From assembly GCA_036435485.1 (NCBI GenBank), contig JAZHRN010000139.1, positions 3,844,001-3,908,000 of the forward strand: 64,000 bases of DNA. The letters run 5' to 3'. Shown piece by piece: positions 25,661 through 40,070 of the stretch. The position numbers were made by a program, and so were the translations under genes. The notes under the pieces were generated by a model, which had not been told where the DNA came from, did no database searches, and was given only the letters and a program-made list of their open reading frames with translations. This DNA comes from Saposhnikovia divaricata (Eukaryota; Streptophyta; Magnoliopsida; Apiales; Apiaceae). Each line of letters begins with the position of its first letter. Positions within the stretch are counted from its first letter, which is position 1.

Positions 25661-28600
25661 AAACTCGGTTTTCGGATAATCCTCAAAGGGGTTAGTACAC
25701 GGGATATTGTTAAAAATCGAGTCGGACCATTTTATGGATATTTTTACATATTTTGTTCCTATGGGTTATTGGAATTCAACACAATTTTATTTAACGGAGT
25801 TCGGACCGGAATCGGAGCTGATATGATCGAAACTCGGTTTTCGGAAACTTCTCAAAGGGGTTAGTACACGGGATATTGTTAAAAATCAAGTCGGACCATT
25901 TTGTGGATATTTTTACATATTTTGTTCCTATGGGTTATTGGAATTCAACGAAATTTTATTTGGTGCCAGTCGGACCTGAATCGGGGCTGAAATGACTGAA
26001 ACTCGGTTTTCGGATAATCCTCAAAGGGGTTAGTACACGGGATATTGTTAAAAATCGAGTCGGACCATTTTATGGATATTTTTACAAATTTTGTTCCTAT
26101 GGGTTATTGGAATTCAACGCAATTTTATTTAACGAAGTTCGGACCGGAATCAGAGCTAATATGATCGAAACTCGGTTTTCGGAAACTTCTCAAAGGGATT
26201 AGTACACGGGATATTGTTAAAAATCAAGTCGGACAATTTTGTGGATATTTTTACATATTTTGTTCCTATGGGTTATTGGAATTCAATGAAATTTTATTTG
26301 GTGCCATTCGGACCTGAATCGGGGCTGAAATGACTGAAACTCGGTTTTCGGATAATCCTGAAAGGGGTTAGTACACGGGATATTGTTAAAAATCGATTCG
26401 GACCATTTTATGGATATTTTTACATATTTTGTTCCTATGGGTTATTGGAATTCATCGAAATTTTATTTGGTGCCAGTCGGACCTGAATCGGGGCTGAATT
26501 GACTGAAACTCGGTTTTCGGATAATCCTCAAAGGGGTTAGTACACGGGATATTGTTAAAAATCGAGTCGGACCATTTTATGGATATTTTTACATATTTTG
26601 TTCCTATGGGTTATTGGAATTCAACGCAATTTTATTTAACGAAGTTCGGACCGGAATCGGAGCTGATATGATCGAAACTCGGTTTTCGGAAACTTCTCAA
26701 AGGGATTAGTACACGGGATATTGTTAAAAATCAAGTCGGACAATTTTGTGGATATTTTTACATATTTTGTTCCTATGGGTTATTGGAATTCAATGAAATT
26801 TTATTTGGTGCCATTCGGACATGAATCGGGGCTGAAATGACTGAAACTCGGTTTTCGGATAATCCTGAAAGGGGTTAGTACACGGGATATTGTTAAAAAT
26901 CGAGTCGGACCATTTTATATATATTTTTACATATTTTGTTCCTATGGGTTATTGGAATTCAACGAAATTTTATTTGGTGCGAGACGGACCTGAATCGGGG
27001 CTGAAATGACTGAAACTCGGTTTTCGGATAATCCTCAAAGGGGTTAGTACACGGGATATTGTTAAAAATCGAGTCGGACCATTTTATGGATATTTTTACA
27101 TATTTTGTTCCTATGGGTTATTGGAATTCAAAACAATTTTATTTAACGGAGTTCGGACCGGAATCGGAGCGGATATGATCGAAACTCGGTTTTCGGAAAC
27201 TTCTCAAAGGGGTTAGTACACGGGATATTGTTAAAAATCAAGTCGGACCATTTTGTGGATATTTTTACATATTTTATTCCTATGGGTTATTGGAATTCAA
27301 CGAAATTTTATTTGGTGCCAGTCGGACCTGAATCGGGGCTGAAATGACTGAAACTCGGTTTTCGGATAATCTTCAAAGGGGTTAGTACACGGGATATTGT
27401 TAAAAATCGAGTCGGACCATTTTATGGAAATTTTTACATATTTTGTTCCTATGGGTTATTGGAATTCAACGCAATTTTATTTAACGAAGTTCGGACCGGA
27501 ATCGGAGCTAATATGATCGAAACTCGGTTTTCGGAAACTTCTCAAAGGGATTAGTACACGGGATATTGTTAAAAATCAAGTCGGACAATTTTGTGGATAT
27601 TTTTACATATTTTGTTCCTATGGGTTATTGGAATTCAATGAAATTTTATTTGGTGCCATTCGGACCTGAATCGGGGCTGAAATGACTGAAACTCGGTTTT
27701 CGGATAATCCTGAAAGGGGTTAGTACACGGGATATTGTTAAAAATCGAGTCGGACCATTTTATATATATATATTTACATATTTTTTTCCTATGGGTTATT
27801 GGAATTCAACGAAATTTTATTTGGTGCGAGTCGGACCTGAATCGGGGCTGAAATGATTGAAACTCGGTTTTCGGATAATCCTCAAAGGGGTTAGTACACG
27901 GGATATTGTTAAAAATCGAGTCGGACCATTTTATGGATATTTTTACATATTTTGTTCCTATGGGTTATTGGAATTCAACACAATTTTATTTAACGGAGTT
28001 CGGACCGGAATCGGAGCTGATATGATCGAAACTCGGTTTTCGGAAACTTCTCAAAGGGGTTAGTACACGGGATATTGTTAAAAATCAAGTCGGACCATTT
28101 TGTGGATATTTTTACATATTTTGTTCCTATGGGTTATTGGAATTCAACGAAATTTTATTTGGTGCCAGTCGGACCTGAATCGGGGCTGAAATGACTGAAA
28201 CTCGGTTTTCGGATAATCCTCAAAGGGGTTAGTACACGGGATATTGTTAAAAATCGAGTCGGACCATTTTATGGATATTTTTACAAATTTTGTTCCTATG
28301 GGTTATTGGAATTCAACGCAATTTTATTTAACGAAGTTCGGACCGGAATCAGAGCTAATATGATCGAAACTCGGTTTTCGGAAACTTCTCAAAGGGATTA
28401 GTACACGGGATATTGTTAAAAATCAAGTCGGACAATTTTGTGGATATTTTTACATATTTTGTTCCTATGGGTTATTGGAATTCAATGAAATTTTATTTGG
28501 TGCCATTCGGACCTGAATCGGGGCTGAAATGACTGAAACTCGGTTTTCGGATAATCCTGAAAGGGGTTAGTACATGGGATATTGTTAAAAATCGATTCGG

Positions 28601-30055
28601 ACCATTTTATGGATATTTTTACATATTTTGTTCCTATGGGTTATTGGAATTCATCGAAATTTTATTTGGTGCCAGTCGGACCTGAATCGGGGCTGAAATG
28701 ACTGAAACTCGGTTTTCGGATAATCCTCAAAGGGGTTAGTACACGGGATATTGTTAAAAATCGAGTCGGACCATTTTATGGATATTTTTACATATTTTGT
28801 TCCTATGGGATATTGGAATTCAACGCAATTTTATTTAACGAAGTTCGGACCGGAATCGGAGCTGATATGATCGAAACTCGGTTTTCGGAAACTTCTCAAA
28901 GGGATTAGTACACGGGATATTGTTAAAAATCAAGTCGGACAATTTTGTGGATATTTTTACATATTTTGTTCCTATGGGTTATTGGAATTCAATGAAATTT
29001 TATTTGGTGCCATTCGGACATGAATCGGGGCTGAAATGACTGAAACTCGGTTTTCGGATAATCCTGAAAGGGGTTAGTACACGGGATATTGTTAAAAATC
29101 GAGTCGGACCATTTTATATATATTTTTACATATTTTGTTCCTATGGGTTATTGGAATTCAACGAAATTTTATTTGGTGCGAGACGGACCTGAATCGGGGC
29201 TGAAATGACTGAAACTCGGTTTTCGGATAATCCTCAAAGGGGTTAGTACACGGGATATTGTTAAAAATCGAGTCGGACCATTTTATGGATATTTTTACAT
29301 ATTTTGTTCCTATGGGTTATTGGAATTCAACACAATTTTATTTAACGGAGTTCGGACCGGAATCGGAGCGGATATGATCGAAACTCGGTTTTCGGAAACT
29401 TCTCAAAGGGGTTAGTACACGGGATATTGTTAAAAATCAAGTCGGACCATTTTGTGGATATTTTTACATATTTTGTTCCTATGGGTTATTGGAATTCAAC
29501 GAAATTTTATTTGGTGCCAGTCGGACCTGAATCGGGGCTGAAATGACTGAAACTCGGTTTTCGGATAATCTTCAAAGGGGTTAGTACACGGGATATTGTT
29601 AAAAATCGAGTCGGACCATTTTATGGAAATTTTTACATATTTTGTTCCTATGGGTTATTGGAATTCAACGCAATTTTATTTAACGAAGTTCGGACCGGAA
29701 TCGGAGCTAATATGATCGAAACTCGGTTTTCGGAAACTTCTCAAAGGGATTAGTACACGGGATATTGTTAAAAATCAAGTCGGACAATTTTGTGGATATT
29801 TTTACATATTTTGTTCCTATGGGTTATTGGAATTCAATGAAATTTTATTTGGTGCCATTCGGACCTGAATCGGGGCTGAAATGACTGAAACTCGGTTTTC
29901 GGATAATCCTGAAAGGGGTTAGTACACGGGATATTGTTAAAAATCGAGTCGGACCATTTTATATATATATTTACATATTTTTTTCCTATGGGTTATTGGA
30001 ATTCAACGAAATTTTATTTGGTGCGAGTCGGACCTGAATCGGGGCTGAAATGATT
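25660..30055 (+). repeat. 13-mer higher-order repeat, 2,199 and 2,197 bp, two copies
   Basis: Variant sets recur one unit apart: TGATTGAAACTCGG near 25,655, 27,854 and 30,051, CATCGAAATT at 26,453 and 28,652, GAGACGG at 26,981 and 29,180, and CTTCAAAGG near 27,370 and 29,569. The first interval is 2,199 bp because it contains a TA run longer by 2 bp (about 27,766); the next is 2,197 bp (13 x 169). The 68-codon TTG-started frame repeated in these copies is a by-product of the TGATTG variant and is not a gene. Confidence 0.88.
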
Positions 30056-31960
30056 GAAACTCGGTTTTCGGATAATCCTCAAAGGGGTTAGTACACGGGA
30101 TATTGTTAAAAATCGAGTCGGACCATTTTATGGATATTTTTACATATTTTGTTCCTATGGGTTATTGGAATTCAACACAATTTTATTTAACGGAGTTCGG
30201 ACCGGAATCGGAGCTGATATGATCGAAACTCGGTTTTCGGAAACTTCTCAAAGGGGTTAGTACACGGGATATTGTTAAAAATCAAGTCTGACCATTTTGT
30301 GGATATTTTTACATATTTTGTTCCTATGGGTTATTGGAATTCAACGCAATTTTATTTAACGAAGTTCGGACCGGAATCGGAGCTAATATGATCGAAACTC
30401 GGTTTTCGGAAACTTCTCAAAGGGATTAGTACACGGGATATTGTTAAAAATCAAGTCGGAAAATTTTGTGGATATTTTTACATATTTTGTTCCTATGGGT
30501 TATTGGAATTCAATGAAATTTTATTTGGTGCCATTCGGACCTGAATCGGGGCTGAAATGACTGAAACTCGGTTTTCGGATAATCCTGAAAGGGGTTAGTA
30601 CACGGGATATTGTTAAAAATCGAGTCGGACCATTTTATATATATTTTTACATATTTTGTTCCTATGGGTTATTGGAATTCAACAAAATTTTATTTGGTGC
30701 CAGTCGGACCCGAATCGGGGTTGAAATGACTGAAACTCGGTTTTCGGATAATCCTCAAAGGGGTTAGTACACGGGATATTGTTAAAAATCGAGTCGGACC
30801 ATTTTATGGATATTTTTACATATTTTGTTCCTATGGGTTATTGGAATTCAATGAAATTTTATTTGGTGCCATTCGGACCTGAATCGGGGCTGAAATGACT
30901 GAAACTCGGTTTTCGGATAATCCTGAAAGGGGTTAGTACACGGGATATTGTTAAAAATCGAGTCGGACCATTTTATGGATATTTTTACATATTTTGTTCC
31001 TATGGGTTATTGGAATTCAATGAAATTTTATTTGGTGCCATTCGGACCTGAATCGGGGCTGAAATGACTGAAACTCGGTTTTCGGATAATCCTGAAAGGG
31101 GTTAGTACACGGGATATTGTTAAAAATCGAGTCGGACCATTTTATATATATATTTACATATTTTTTTCCTATGGGTTATTGGAATTCAACGAAATTTTAT
31201 TTGGTGCGAGTCGGACCTGAATCGGGGCTGAAATGATTGAAACTCGGTTTTCGGATAATCCTCAAAGGGGTTAGTACACGGGATATTGTTAAAAATCGAG
31301 TCGGACCATTTTATGGATATTTTTACATATTTTGTTCCTATGGGTTATTGGAATTCAACACAATTTTATTTAACGGAGTTCGGACCGGAATCGGAGCTGA
31401 TATGATCGAAACTCGGTTTTCGGAAACTTCTCAAAGGGGTTAGTACACGGGATATTGTTAAAAATCAAGTCTGACCATTTTGTGGATATTTTTACATATT
31501 TTGTTCCTATGGGTTATTGGAATTCAACGCAATTTTATTTAACGAAGTTCGGACCGGAATCGGAGCTAATATGATCGAAACTCGGTTTTCGGAAACTTCT
31601 CAAAGGGATTAGTACACGGGATATTGTTAAAAATCAAGTCGGAAAATTTTGTGGATATTTTTACATATTTTGTTCCTATGGGTTATTGGAATTCAATGAA
31701 ATTTTATTTGGTGCCATTCGGACCTGAATCGAGGCTGAAATGACTGAAACTCGGTTTTCGGATAATCCTGAAAGGGGTTAGTACACGGGATATTGTTAAA
31801 AATCGAGTCGGACCATTTTATATATATTTTTACATATTTTGTTCCTATGGGTTATTGGAATTCAACGAAATTTTATTTGGTGCCAGTCGGACCCGAATCG
31901 GGGTTGAAATGACTGAAACTCGGTTTTCGGATAATCCTCAAAGGGGTTAGTACACGGGAT
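30056..31960 (+). repeat. 7-mer repeat, 1,183 bp, one full and one partial copy
   Basis: The GGAAAATTTT variant (normally GGACAATTTT) is at 30,458 and 31,641, and TGATTG recurs at the same 1,183-bp spacing (7 x 169). CCCGAATCGGGGTTG is shared near 30,708 and 31,891. Beyond about 31,960 the copies diverge in subtype order (Y versus A). Confidence 0.82.
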
Positions 31961-34900
31961 ATTGTTAAAAATCGAGTCGGACCATTTTATGGATATTTTT
32001 ACATATTTTGTTCCTATGGGTTATTGGAATTCAACACAATTTTATTTAACGGAGTTCGGACCGGAATCGGAGCTGATATGATCGAAACTCGGTTTTCGGA
32101 AACTTCTCAAAGGGGTTAGTACACGGGATATTGTTAAAAATCAAGTCGGACCATTTTGTGGATATTTTTACATATTTTGTTCCTATGGGTTATTGGAATT
32201 CAACGAAAATTTATTTGGTGCCAGTCGGACCTGAATCGGGGCTGAAATGAATGAAACTCGGTTTTCGGATAATCCTCAAAGGGGTTAGTACACGGGATAT
32301 TGTTAAAAATCGAGTCGGACCATTTTATGGATATTTTTACATATTTTGTTCCTATGGGTTATTGGAATTCAACGCAATTTTATTTAACGAAGTTCGGACC
32401 GGAATCGGAGCTAATATGATCGATACTCGGTTTTCGGAAACTTCTCAAAGGGATTAGTACACGGGATATTGTTAAAAATCAAGTCGGACAATTTTGTGGA
32501 TATTTTTACATATTTTGTTCCTATGGGTTATTGGAATTCAATGAAATTTTATTTGGTGCCATTCGGACCTGAATCGGGCTGGAATGACTGAAACTCGGTT
32601 TTCGGATAATCCTGAAAGGGGTTAGTACACGGGATATTGTTAAAAATCGAGTCGGACCATTTTATGGATATTTTTACATATTTTGTTCCTATGGGTTATT
32701 GGAATTCATCGAAATTTTATTTGGTGCCAGTCGGACCTGAATCGGGGCTGAAATGACTGAAACTCGGTTTTCGGATAATCCTCAAAGGGGTTAGTACACG
32801 GGATATTGTTAAAAATCGAGTCGGACCATTTTATGGATATTTTTACATATTTTGTTCCTATGGGTTATTGGAATTCAACGCAATTTTATTTAACGGAGTT
32901 CGGACCGGAATCGGAGCTGATATGATAGAAACTTGGTTTTCGGAAACTTCTCAAAGGGGTTAGTACACGGGATATTGTTAAAAATCAAGTCTGACCATTT
33001 TGTGGATATTTTTACATATTTTGTTCCTATGGGTTATTGGAATTCAACGCAATTTTATTTAACGAAGTTCGGACCGGAATCGGAGCTAATATGATCGAAA
33101 CTCGGTTTTCGGAAACTTCTCAAAGGGATTAGTACACGGGATATTGTTAAAAATCAAGTCGGAAAATTTTGTGGATATTTTTACATATTTTGTTCCTATG
33201 GGTTATTGGAATTCAATGAAATTTTATTTGGTGCCATTCGGACCTGAATCGGGGCTGAAATGACTGAAACTCGGTTTTCGGATAATCCTGAAAGGGGTTA
33301 GTACACGGGATATTGTTAAAAATCGAGTCGGACCATTTTATATATATTTTTACATATTTTGTTCCTATGGGTTATTGGAATTCAACGAAATTTTATTTGG
33401 TGCCAGTCGGACCCGAATCGGGGTTGAAATGACTGAAACTCGGTTTTCGGATAATCCTCAAAGGGGTTAGTACACGGGATATTGTTAAAAATCGAGTCGG
33501 ACCATTTTATGGATATTTTTACATATTTTGTTCCTATGGGTTATTGGAATTCAACACAATTTTATTTAACGGAGTTCGGACCGGAATCGGAGCTGATATG
33601 ATCGAAACTCGGTTTTCGGAAACTTCTCAAAGGGGTTAGTACACGGGATATTGTTAAAAATCAAGTCGGACCATTTTGTGGATATTTTTACATATTTTGT
33701 TCCTATGGGTTATTGGAATTCAACGAAATTTTATTTGGTGCCAGTCGGACCTGAATCGGGGCTGAAATGACTGAAACTCGGTTTTCGGATAATCCTCAAA
33801 GGGGTTAGTACACGGGATATTGTTAAAAATCGAGTCGGACCATTTTATGGATATTTTTACATATTTTGTTCCTATGGGTTATTGGAATTCAACGCAATTT
33901 TATTTAACGAAGTTCGGACCGGAATCGGAGCTAATATGATCGATACTCGGTTTTCGGAAACTTCTCAAAGGGATTAGTACACGGGATATTGTTAAAAATC
34001 AAGTCGGACAATTTTGTGGATATTTTTACATATTTTGTTCCTATGGGTTATTGGAATTCAATGAAATTTTATTTGGTGCCATTCGGACCTGAATCGGGCT
34101 GAAATGACTGAAACTCGGTTTTCGGATAATCCTGAAAGGGGTTAGTACACGGGATATTGTTAAAAATCGAGTCGGACCATTTTATGGATATTTTTACATA
34201 TTTTGTTCCTATGGGTTATTGGAATTCATCGAAATTTTATTTGGTGCCAGTCGGACCTGAATCGGGGCTGAAATGACTGAAACTCGGTTTTCGGATAATC
34301 CTCAAAGGGGTTAGTACACGGGATATTGTTAAAAATCGAGTCAGACCATTTTATGGATATTTTTACATATTTTGTTCCAATGGGTTATTGGAAATCAACG
34401 CAATTTTATTTAACGGAGTTCGGACCGGAATCGGAGCTGATATGATCGAAACTCGGTTTTCGGAAACTTCTCAAAGGGGTTAGTACACGGGATATTGTTA
34501 AAAATCAAGTCTGACCATTTTGTGGATATTTTTACATATTTTGTTCCTATGGGTTATTGGAATTCAACGCAATTTTATTTAACGAAGTTCGGACCGGAAT
34601 CGGAGCTAATATGATCGAAACTCGGTTTTCGGAAACTTCTCAAAGGGATTAGTACACGGGATATTGTTAAAAATCAAGTCGGAAAATTTTGTGGATATTT
34701 TTACATATTTTGTTCCTATGGGTTATTGGAATTCAATGAAATTTTATTTGGTGCCATTCGGACCTGAATCGGGGCTGAAATGACTGAAACTCGGTTTTCG
34801 GATAATCGTGAAAGGGGTTAGTACACGGGATATTGTTAAAAATCGAGTCGGACCATTTTATATATATTTTTACATATTTTGTTCCTATGGGTTATTGGAA

Positions 34901-35950
34901 TTCAACGAAATTTTATTTGGTGCCAGTCGGACCCGAATCGGGGTTGAAATGACTGAAACTCGGTTTTCGGATAATCCTCAAAGGGGTTAGTACACGGGAT
35001 ATTGTTAAAAATCGAGTCGGACCATTTTATGGATATTTTTACATATTTTGTTCCTATGGGTTATTGGAATTCAACACAATTTTATTTAACGGAGTTCGGA
35101 CCGGAATCGGAGCTGATATGATCGAAACTCGGTTTTCGGAAACTTCTCAAAGGGGTTAGTACACGGGATATTGTTAAAAATCAAGTCGGACCATTTTGTG
35201 GATATTTTTACATATTTTGTTCCTATGGGTTATTGGAATTCAACGAAATTTTATTTGGTGCCAGTCGGACCTGAATCGGGGCTGAAATGACTGAAACTCG
35301 GTTTTCGGATAATCCTCAAAGGGGTTAGTACACGGGATATTGTTAAAAATCGAGTAGGACCATTTTATGGATATTTTTACATATTTTGTTCCTATGGGTT
35401 ATTGGAATTCAACGCAATTTTATTTAACGAAGTTCGGACCGGAATCGGAGCTAATATGATCGATACTCGGTTTTCGGAAACTTCTCAAAGGGATTAGTAC
35501 ACGGGATATTGTTAAAAATCAAGTCGGACAATTTTGTGGATATTTTTACATATTTTGTTCCTATGGGTTATTGGAATTCAATGAAATTTTATTTGGTGCC
35601 ATTCGGACCTGAATCGGGCTGAAATGACTGAAACTCGGTTTTCGGATAATCCTGAAAGGGGTTAGTACACGGGATATTGTTAAAAATCGAGTCGGACCAT
35701 TTTATGGATATTTTTACATATTTTGTTCCTATGGGTTATTGGAATTCATCGAAATTTTATTTGGTGCCAGTCGGACCTGAATCGGGGCTGAAATGACTGA
35801 AACTCGGTTTTCGGATAATCCTCAAAGGGGTTAGTACACGGGATATTGTTAAAAATCGAGTCAGACCATTTTATGGATATTTTTACATATTTTGTTCCTA
35901 TGGGTTATTGGAATTCAACGCAATTTTATTTAACGAAGTTCGGACCGGAA
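31440..35950 (+). repeat. 9-mer repeat, 1,520 bp, about three copies
   Basis: CAAGTCTGACC occurs near 31,465, 32,985 and 34,505, GGAAAATTTT at 31,641, 33,161 and 34,681, and the 1-bp-short ATCGGGCTG at about 32,573, 34,093 and 35,613. All are 1,520 bp apart (nine monomers minus that shared deletion). It is a different 9-mer from the one at 0.7-3.7 kb, with other subtypes and variants. The third copy is altered at its end, where ACGAAGTTCGG replaces ACGGAGTTCGG near 35,930. Confidence 0.87.
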
Positions 35951-36684
35951 TCGGAGCTGATATGATCGAAACTCGGTTTTCGGAAACTTCTCAAAGGGAT
36001 TAGTACACGGGATATTGTTAAAAATCAAGTCGGACAATTTTGTGGTTATTTTTACATATTTTGTTCCTATGGGTTATTGGAATTCAATGAAATTTTATTT
36101 GGTGCCATTCGGACCTGAATCGGGGCTGAAATGACTGAAACTCGGTTTTCGGATAATCCTGAAAGGGGTTAGTACACGGGATATTGTTAAAAATCGAGTC
36201 AGACCATTTTATATATATTTTTACATATTTTGTTCCTATGGGTTATTGGAATTCAACGAAATTTTATTTGGTGCGAGTCGGACCTGAATCGGGGCTGAAA
36301 TGACTGAAACTCGGTTTTCGGATAATCCTCAAAGGGGTTAGTACACGGGATATTGTTAAAAATCGAGTCGGACCATTTTATGGATATTTTTACATATTTT
36401 GTTCCTATGGGTTATTGGAATTCAACACAATTTTATTTAACGGAGTTCGGACCGGAATCGGAGCTGATATGATCGAAACTCGGTTTTCGGAAACTTCTCA
36501 AAGGGGTTAGTACACGGGATATTGTTAAAAATCAAGTCGGACCATTTTGTGGATATTTTTACATATTTTGTTCCTATGGGTTATTGGAATTCAACGAAAT
36601 TTTATTTGGTGCCAGTCGGACCTGAATCGGGGCTGAAATGACTGAAACTCGGTTTTCGGATAATCCTCAAAGGGGTTAGTACAC

Positions 36685-39050
36685 GGGATATTGTTAAAAA
36701 TCGAGTCGGACCATTTTATGGATATTTTTACATATTTTGTTCCTATGGGTTATTGGAATTCAACACAATTTTATTTAACGGAGTTCGGACCGGAATCGGA
36801 GCTGATATGATCGAAACTCGGTTTTCGGAAACTTCTCAAAGGGGTTAGTACACGGGATATTGTTAAAAATCAAGTCGGACCATTTTGTGGATATTTTTAC
36901 ATATTTTGTTCCTATGGGTTATTGGAATTCAACGAAATTTTATTTGGTGCTAGTCGGACCTGAATCGGGCTGAAATGACTGAAACTCGGTTTTCGGATAA
37001 TCCTGAAAGGGGTTAGTACACGGGATATTGTTAAAAATCGAGTCGGACCATTTTATGGATATTTTTACATATTTTGTTCCTATGGGTTATTGGAATTCAA
37101 TGAAATTTTATTTGGTGCCATTCGGACCTGAATCGGGGCTGAAATGACTGAAACTCAGTTTTCGGATAATCCTGAAAGGGGTTAGTACACGGGATATTGT
37201 TAAAAATCGAGTCGGACCATTTTATGGATATTTTTACATATTTTGTTCCTATGGGTTATTGGAATTCAACGAAATTTTATTTGGTGCCAGTCGGACCTGA
37301 ATCGGGGCTGAAATGACTGAAACTCGGTTTTCGGATAATCCTTAAAGGGGTTAGTACACGGGATATTGTTAAAAATCAAGTCGGACAATTTTGTGGATAT
37401 TTTTACATATTTTGTTCCTATGGGTTATTGGAATTCAATGAAATTTTATTTGGTGCCATTCGGACCTGAATCGGGGCTGAAATGACTGAAACTCGGTTTT
37501 CGGATAATCCTGAAAGGGGTTAGTACACGGGATATTGTTAAAAATCGAGTCGGACCATTTTATGGATATTTTTACATATTTTGTTCCTATGGGTTATTGG
37601 AATTCAACGAAATTTTATTTGGTGCCAGTCGGACCTGAATCGGGGCTGAAATGACTGAAACTCGGTTTTCGGATAATCCTCAAAGGGGTTAGTACACGGG
37701 ATATTGTTAAAAATCGAGTCGGACCATTTTATGGATATTTTTACATATTTTGTTCCTATGGTTTATTGGAATTCAACGAAATTTTATTTGGTGCCATTCG
37801 GACCTGAATCGGAGCTGAAATGACTGAAACTCGGTTTTCGGATAATCCTGAAAGGGGTTAGTACACGGGATATTGTTAAAAATCGAGTCGGACCATTTTA
37901 TGGATATTTTTACATATTTTGTTCCTATGGGTTATTGGAATTCAACACAATTTTATTTAACGGAGTTCGGACCGGAATCGGAGCTGATATGATCGAAACT
38001 CGGTTTTCGGAAACTTCTCAAAGGGGTTAGTACACGGGATATTGTTAAAAATCAAGTCGGACCATTTTGTGGATATTTTTACATATTTTGTTCCTATGGG
38101 TTATTGGAATTCAACGAAATTTTATTTGGTGCTAGTCGGACCTGAATCGGGCTGAAATGACTGAAACTCGGTTTTCGGATAATCCTGAAAGGGGTTAGTA
38201 CACGGGATATTGTTAAAAATCGAGTCGGACCATTTTATGGATATTTTTACATATTTTGTTCCTATGGGTTATTGGAATTCAATGAAATTTTATTTGGTGC
38301 CATTCGGACCTGAATCGGGGCTGAAATGACTGAAACTCAGTTTTCGGATAATCCTGAAAGGGGTTAGTACACGGGATATTGTTAAAAATCGAGTCGGACC
38401 ATTTTATGGATATTTTTACATATTTTGTTCCTATGGGTTATTGGAATTCAACGAAATTTTATTTGGTGCCAGTCGGACCTGAATCGGGGCTGAAATGACT
38501 GAAACTCGGTTTTCGGATAATCCTTAAAGGGGTTAGTACACGGGATATTGTTAAAAATCAAGTCGGACAATTTTGTGGATATTTTTACATATTTTGTTCC
38601 TATGGGTTATTGGAATTCAATGAAATTTTATTTGGTGCCATTCGGACCTGAATCGGGGCTGAAATGACTGAAACTCGGTTTTCGGATAATCCTGAAAGGG
38701 GTTAGTACACGGGATATTGTTAAAAATCGAGTCGGACCATTTTATGGATATTTTTACATATTTTGTTCCTATGGGTTATTGGAATTCAACGAAATTTTAT
38801 TTGGTGCCAGTCGGACCTGAATCGGGGCTGAAATGACTGAAACTCGGTTTTCGGATAATCCTCAAAGGGGTTAGTACACGGGATATTGTTAAAAATCGAG
38901 TCGGACCATTTTATGGATATTTTTACATATTTTGTTCCTATGGTTTATTGGAATTCAACGAAATTTTATTTGGTGCCATTCGGACCTGAATCGGAGCTGA
39001 AATGACTGAAACTCGGTTTTCGGATAATCCTGAAAGGGGTTAGTACACGG
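36685..39050 (+). repeat. 7-mer repeat, 1,182 bp, two copies
   Basis: GCTAGTCGG is at 36,950 and 38,132, and ATGGTTTATTGG near 37,758 and 38,940. Both pairs are 1,182 bp apart (seven monomers minus a shared 1-bp deletion in ATCGGGCTG). The copies look nearly identical by eye. The unit holds one A monomer followed mainly by Y-family monomers, including the CCTTAAAGG-CAAGTC monomer. Confidence 0.87.
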
Positions 39051-40070
39051 GATATTGTTAAAAATCGAGTCGGACCATTTTATGGATATTTTTACATATT
39101 TTGTTCCTATGGGTTATTGGAATTCAACGAAATTTTATTTGGTGCCAGTCGGACCTGAATCGGGGCTGAAATGACTGAAACTCGGTTTTCGGATAATCCT
39201 GAAAGGGGTTAGTACACGGGATATTGTTAAAAATCGAGTCGGACCATTTTATGGATATTTTTACATATTTTATTCCTATGGGTTATTGGAATTCAACGAA
39301 ATTTTATTTGGTGCCAGTCGGACCTGAATCGGGGCTGAAATGACTGTAACTCGGTTTTCGGATAATCCTCAAAGGGGGTTAGTACACGGGATATTGTTAA
39401 AAATCGAGTCGGACCATTTTATGGATATTTTTACATATTTTGTTCCTATGGGTTATTGGAATTCAACGAAATTTTATTTGGTGCCATTCAGACCTGAATC
39501 GGAGCTGAAATAACTGAAACTCGGTTTTCGGATAATCCTGAAAAGGGTTAGTACACGGGATATTGTTAAAAATCGAGTCGGACCATTTTATGGATATTTT
39601 TACATATTTTGTTCCTATGGGTTATTGGAATTCAACGCAATTTTATTTGGTGCCAGTCGGACCTGAATCGGGGCTGAAATGACTGAAACTCGGTTTTCGG
39701 ATAATCCTCAAAGGGGTTAGTACACGGGATATTGTTAAAAATCGAGTCGGACCATTTTATGGATATTTTTACATATTTTGTTCCTATGGGTTATTGGAAT
39801 TCAACGAAATTTTATTTGGTGCCAGTCGGACCTGAATCGGGGCTGAAATGACTGAAACTCGGTTTTCGGATAATCCTTAAAGGGGTTAGTACACGGGATA
39901 TTGTTAAAAATCAAGTCGGACAATTTTGTGGATATTTTTACATATTTTGTTCCTATGGGTTATTGGAATTCAATGAAATTTTATTTGGTGCCATTCGGAC
40001 CTGAATCGGGGCTGAAATGACTGAAACTCGGTTTTCGGATAATCCTGAAAGGGGTTAGTACACGGGATAT
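39050..40070 (+). repeat. Run of family Y monomers
   Basis: About six consecutive monomers all have the GGTGCC 3' half, without the usual alternation with family X. Markers include the 5-G box AAAGGGGG (about 39,373, +1 bp), ATAACTG (about 39,510), GAAAAGGG and CCTTAAAGG. The same run recurs at about 44.1-45.1 and 47.7-48.7 kb. Confidence 0.8.

Noticed and set aside
25658..25864. A 68-codon frame (TTG start) repeated nearly unchanged at 27,857, 30,054, 31,237 and 32,251, and related frames of 60-90 codons elsewhere
   Set aside because: They are the satellite read in one frame over one to one and a half monomers. They exist because variants such as TGATTG or TGAATG create a start and because the duplication copied them. 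There is no ribosome-binding or promoter context, codon bias or domain, and the frame changes with each 169-bp turn.
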